Assembly (NCBI GenBank): GCA_001304035.1
Contig: LJUD01000209.1
Location: forward strand, 1-5,953
From: a bacterium SM23_31
GTDB taxonomy: Bacteria > SM23-31
Length of the DNA: 5,953 nt
Reading direction: 5' to 3'
Shown here: one piece after another, positions 5,735 through 5,953 of the stretch
Numbering within the stretch: position 1 is the first letter of the stretch
Layout of the letters: each line of letters begins with the position of its first letter
Position numbers and translations under genes: made by a program
The notes under the pieces: generated by a model
What the model was told of the DNA's origin: nothing
Seen by the model: only the letters and a program-made list of their open reading frames with translations
Database searches by the model: none

Positions 5735-5953
5735 TTATTGCGTAAATAGTGCCGACATTTTCGCTTTTTTTGCTTGTTCAACATCGACGAAAGCAAGAAT
5801 AATCAGCCCTGCTACAAAGAAAATAATCAACGATATTATTGAAAGACGGAGAGTCCCGGTTACATGTCCAACAAAGCCAAAAACAAAAGGTCCCCATATA
5901 GCCGAAAACTTTTTAAATACAGAGTAAAAACCATAAAATTCAGCCGATGCACT
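5735..5953 (-). CDS. MFS transporter, UMF1/Atg22-like, C-terminal end (runs off right edge)
   Basis: The frame is open from the window edge to TAA 5737-5735 and encodes the last 72 residues. The sequence SAEFYGFYSVFKKFSAIWGPFVFGFVGHVTG is the typical region joining the last helices of the UMF1 family (EFFGFY..FGKFSAI.GP..FG), followed by a hydrophobic helix SLIIFFVAGLIILAFV and a short basic cytoplasmic tail (DVEQAKKAKMSALFTQ). The protein is an inner-membrane secondary transporter; the substrate is not known for bacterial members. Truncation is by the window only. The gap of about 240 bases to the next start suggests a separate transcript, though no terminator hairpin is evident after the stop. 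Confidence 0.85.
   Translation of the reverse strand, partial: SASAEFYGFYSVFKKFSAIWGPFVFGFVGHVTGTLRLSIISLIIFFVAGLIILAFVDVEQAKKAKMSALFTQ

Noticed and set aside
5673..5927. Plus-strand 84-codon frame at the right end
   Set aside because: It is largely antisense to the UMF1-like transporter C-terminus, whose family signature is clear on the minus strand.

Overview
This is a moderately AT-rich bacterial window in which every credible gene lies on the minus strand. In transcription order (right to left) it holds: the C-terminal end of an MFS transporter of the UMF1/Atg22-like type; an exported, probably outer-membrane, protein; an unrecognised 381-residue lysine/arginine-rich cytoplasmic protein; a second exported beta-barrel-like protein; a 6-bladed beta-propeller/NHL-type lipoprotein broken by one frameshift; and the N-terminal 156 residues of a B12-binding-domain radical SAM protein that runs off the left edge. 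Both edge genes are truncated by the window, not by mutation.

The organism looks like a Gram-negative member of the FCB group. The reasons are two signal-peptide-bearing beta-rich proteins of outer-membrane type, a propeller lipoprotein with a Bacteroidota-like relaxed lipobox, and a B12/radical SAM protein. Two genes have visible Shine-Dalgarno sequences (AGGAG and AAGGA), which is less typical of classical Bacteroidetes and fits Ignavibacteria, Calditrichota or KSB1-like lineages better. This placement is an inference from gene flavour; no marker gene is present.

The gaps between genes are wide (roughly 220-465 bp, one short gap excepted), so a single operon is unlikely. Three gaps carry repeats. 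The 470-934 gap holds three copies of a CCCTCTCCC-type hairpin repeat, one inverted and diverged with compensatory changes, and then a decayed tandem array of about 28 bp units ending in a 29 bp near-perfect palindrome. The 2029-2446 gap holds a head-to-head pair of hairpins sharing a GGTAGC head (REP/BIME-like), a CGCAAAG short repeat and a 17 bp palindrome. A sister of that palindrome sits at 3284-3300, between the 381-residue gene and the beta-barrel gene, and decides which start codon is plausible for the latter. The 4446-4665 gap has a possible promoter; the 5497-5734 gap has an RBS and a dubious small ORF.

No CRISPR array, tRNA, rRNA, transposase or defence cassette is visible. The most noteworthy items are the hairpin repeats with conserved structure and changed sequence, the single-base homopolymer frameshift in the propeller lipoprotein, and the unrecognised 381-residue gene.
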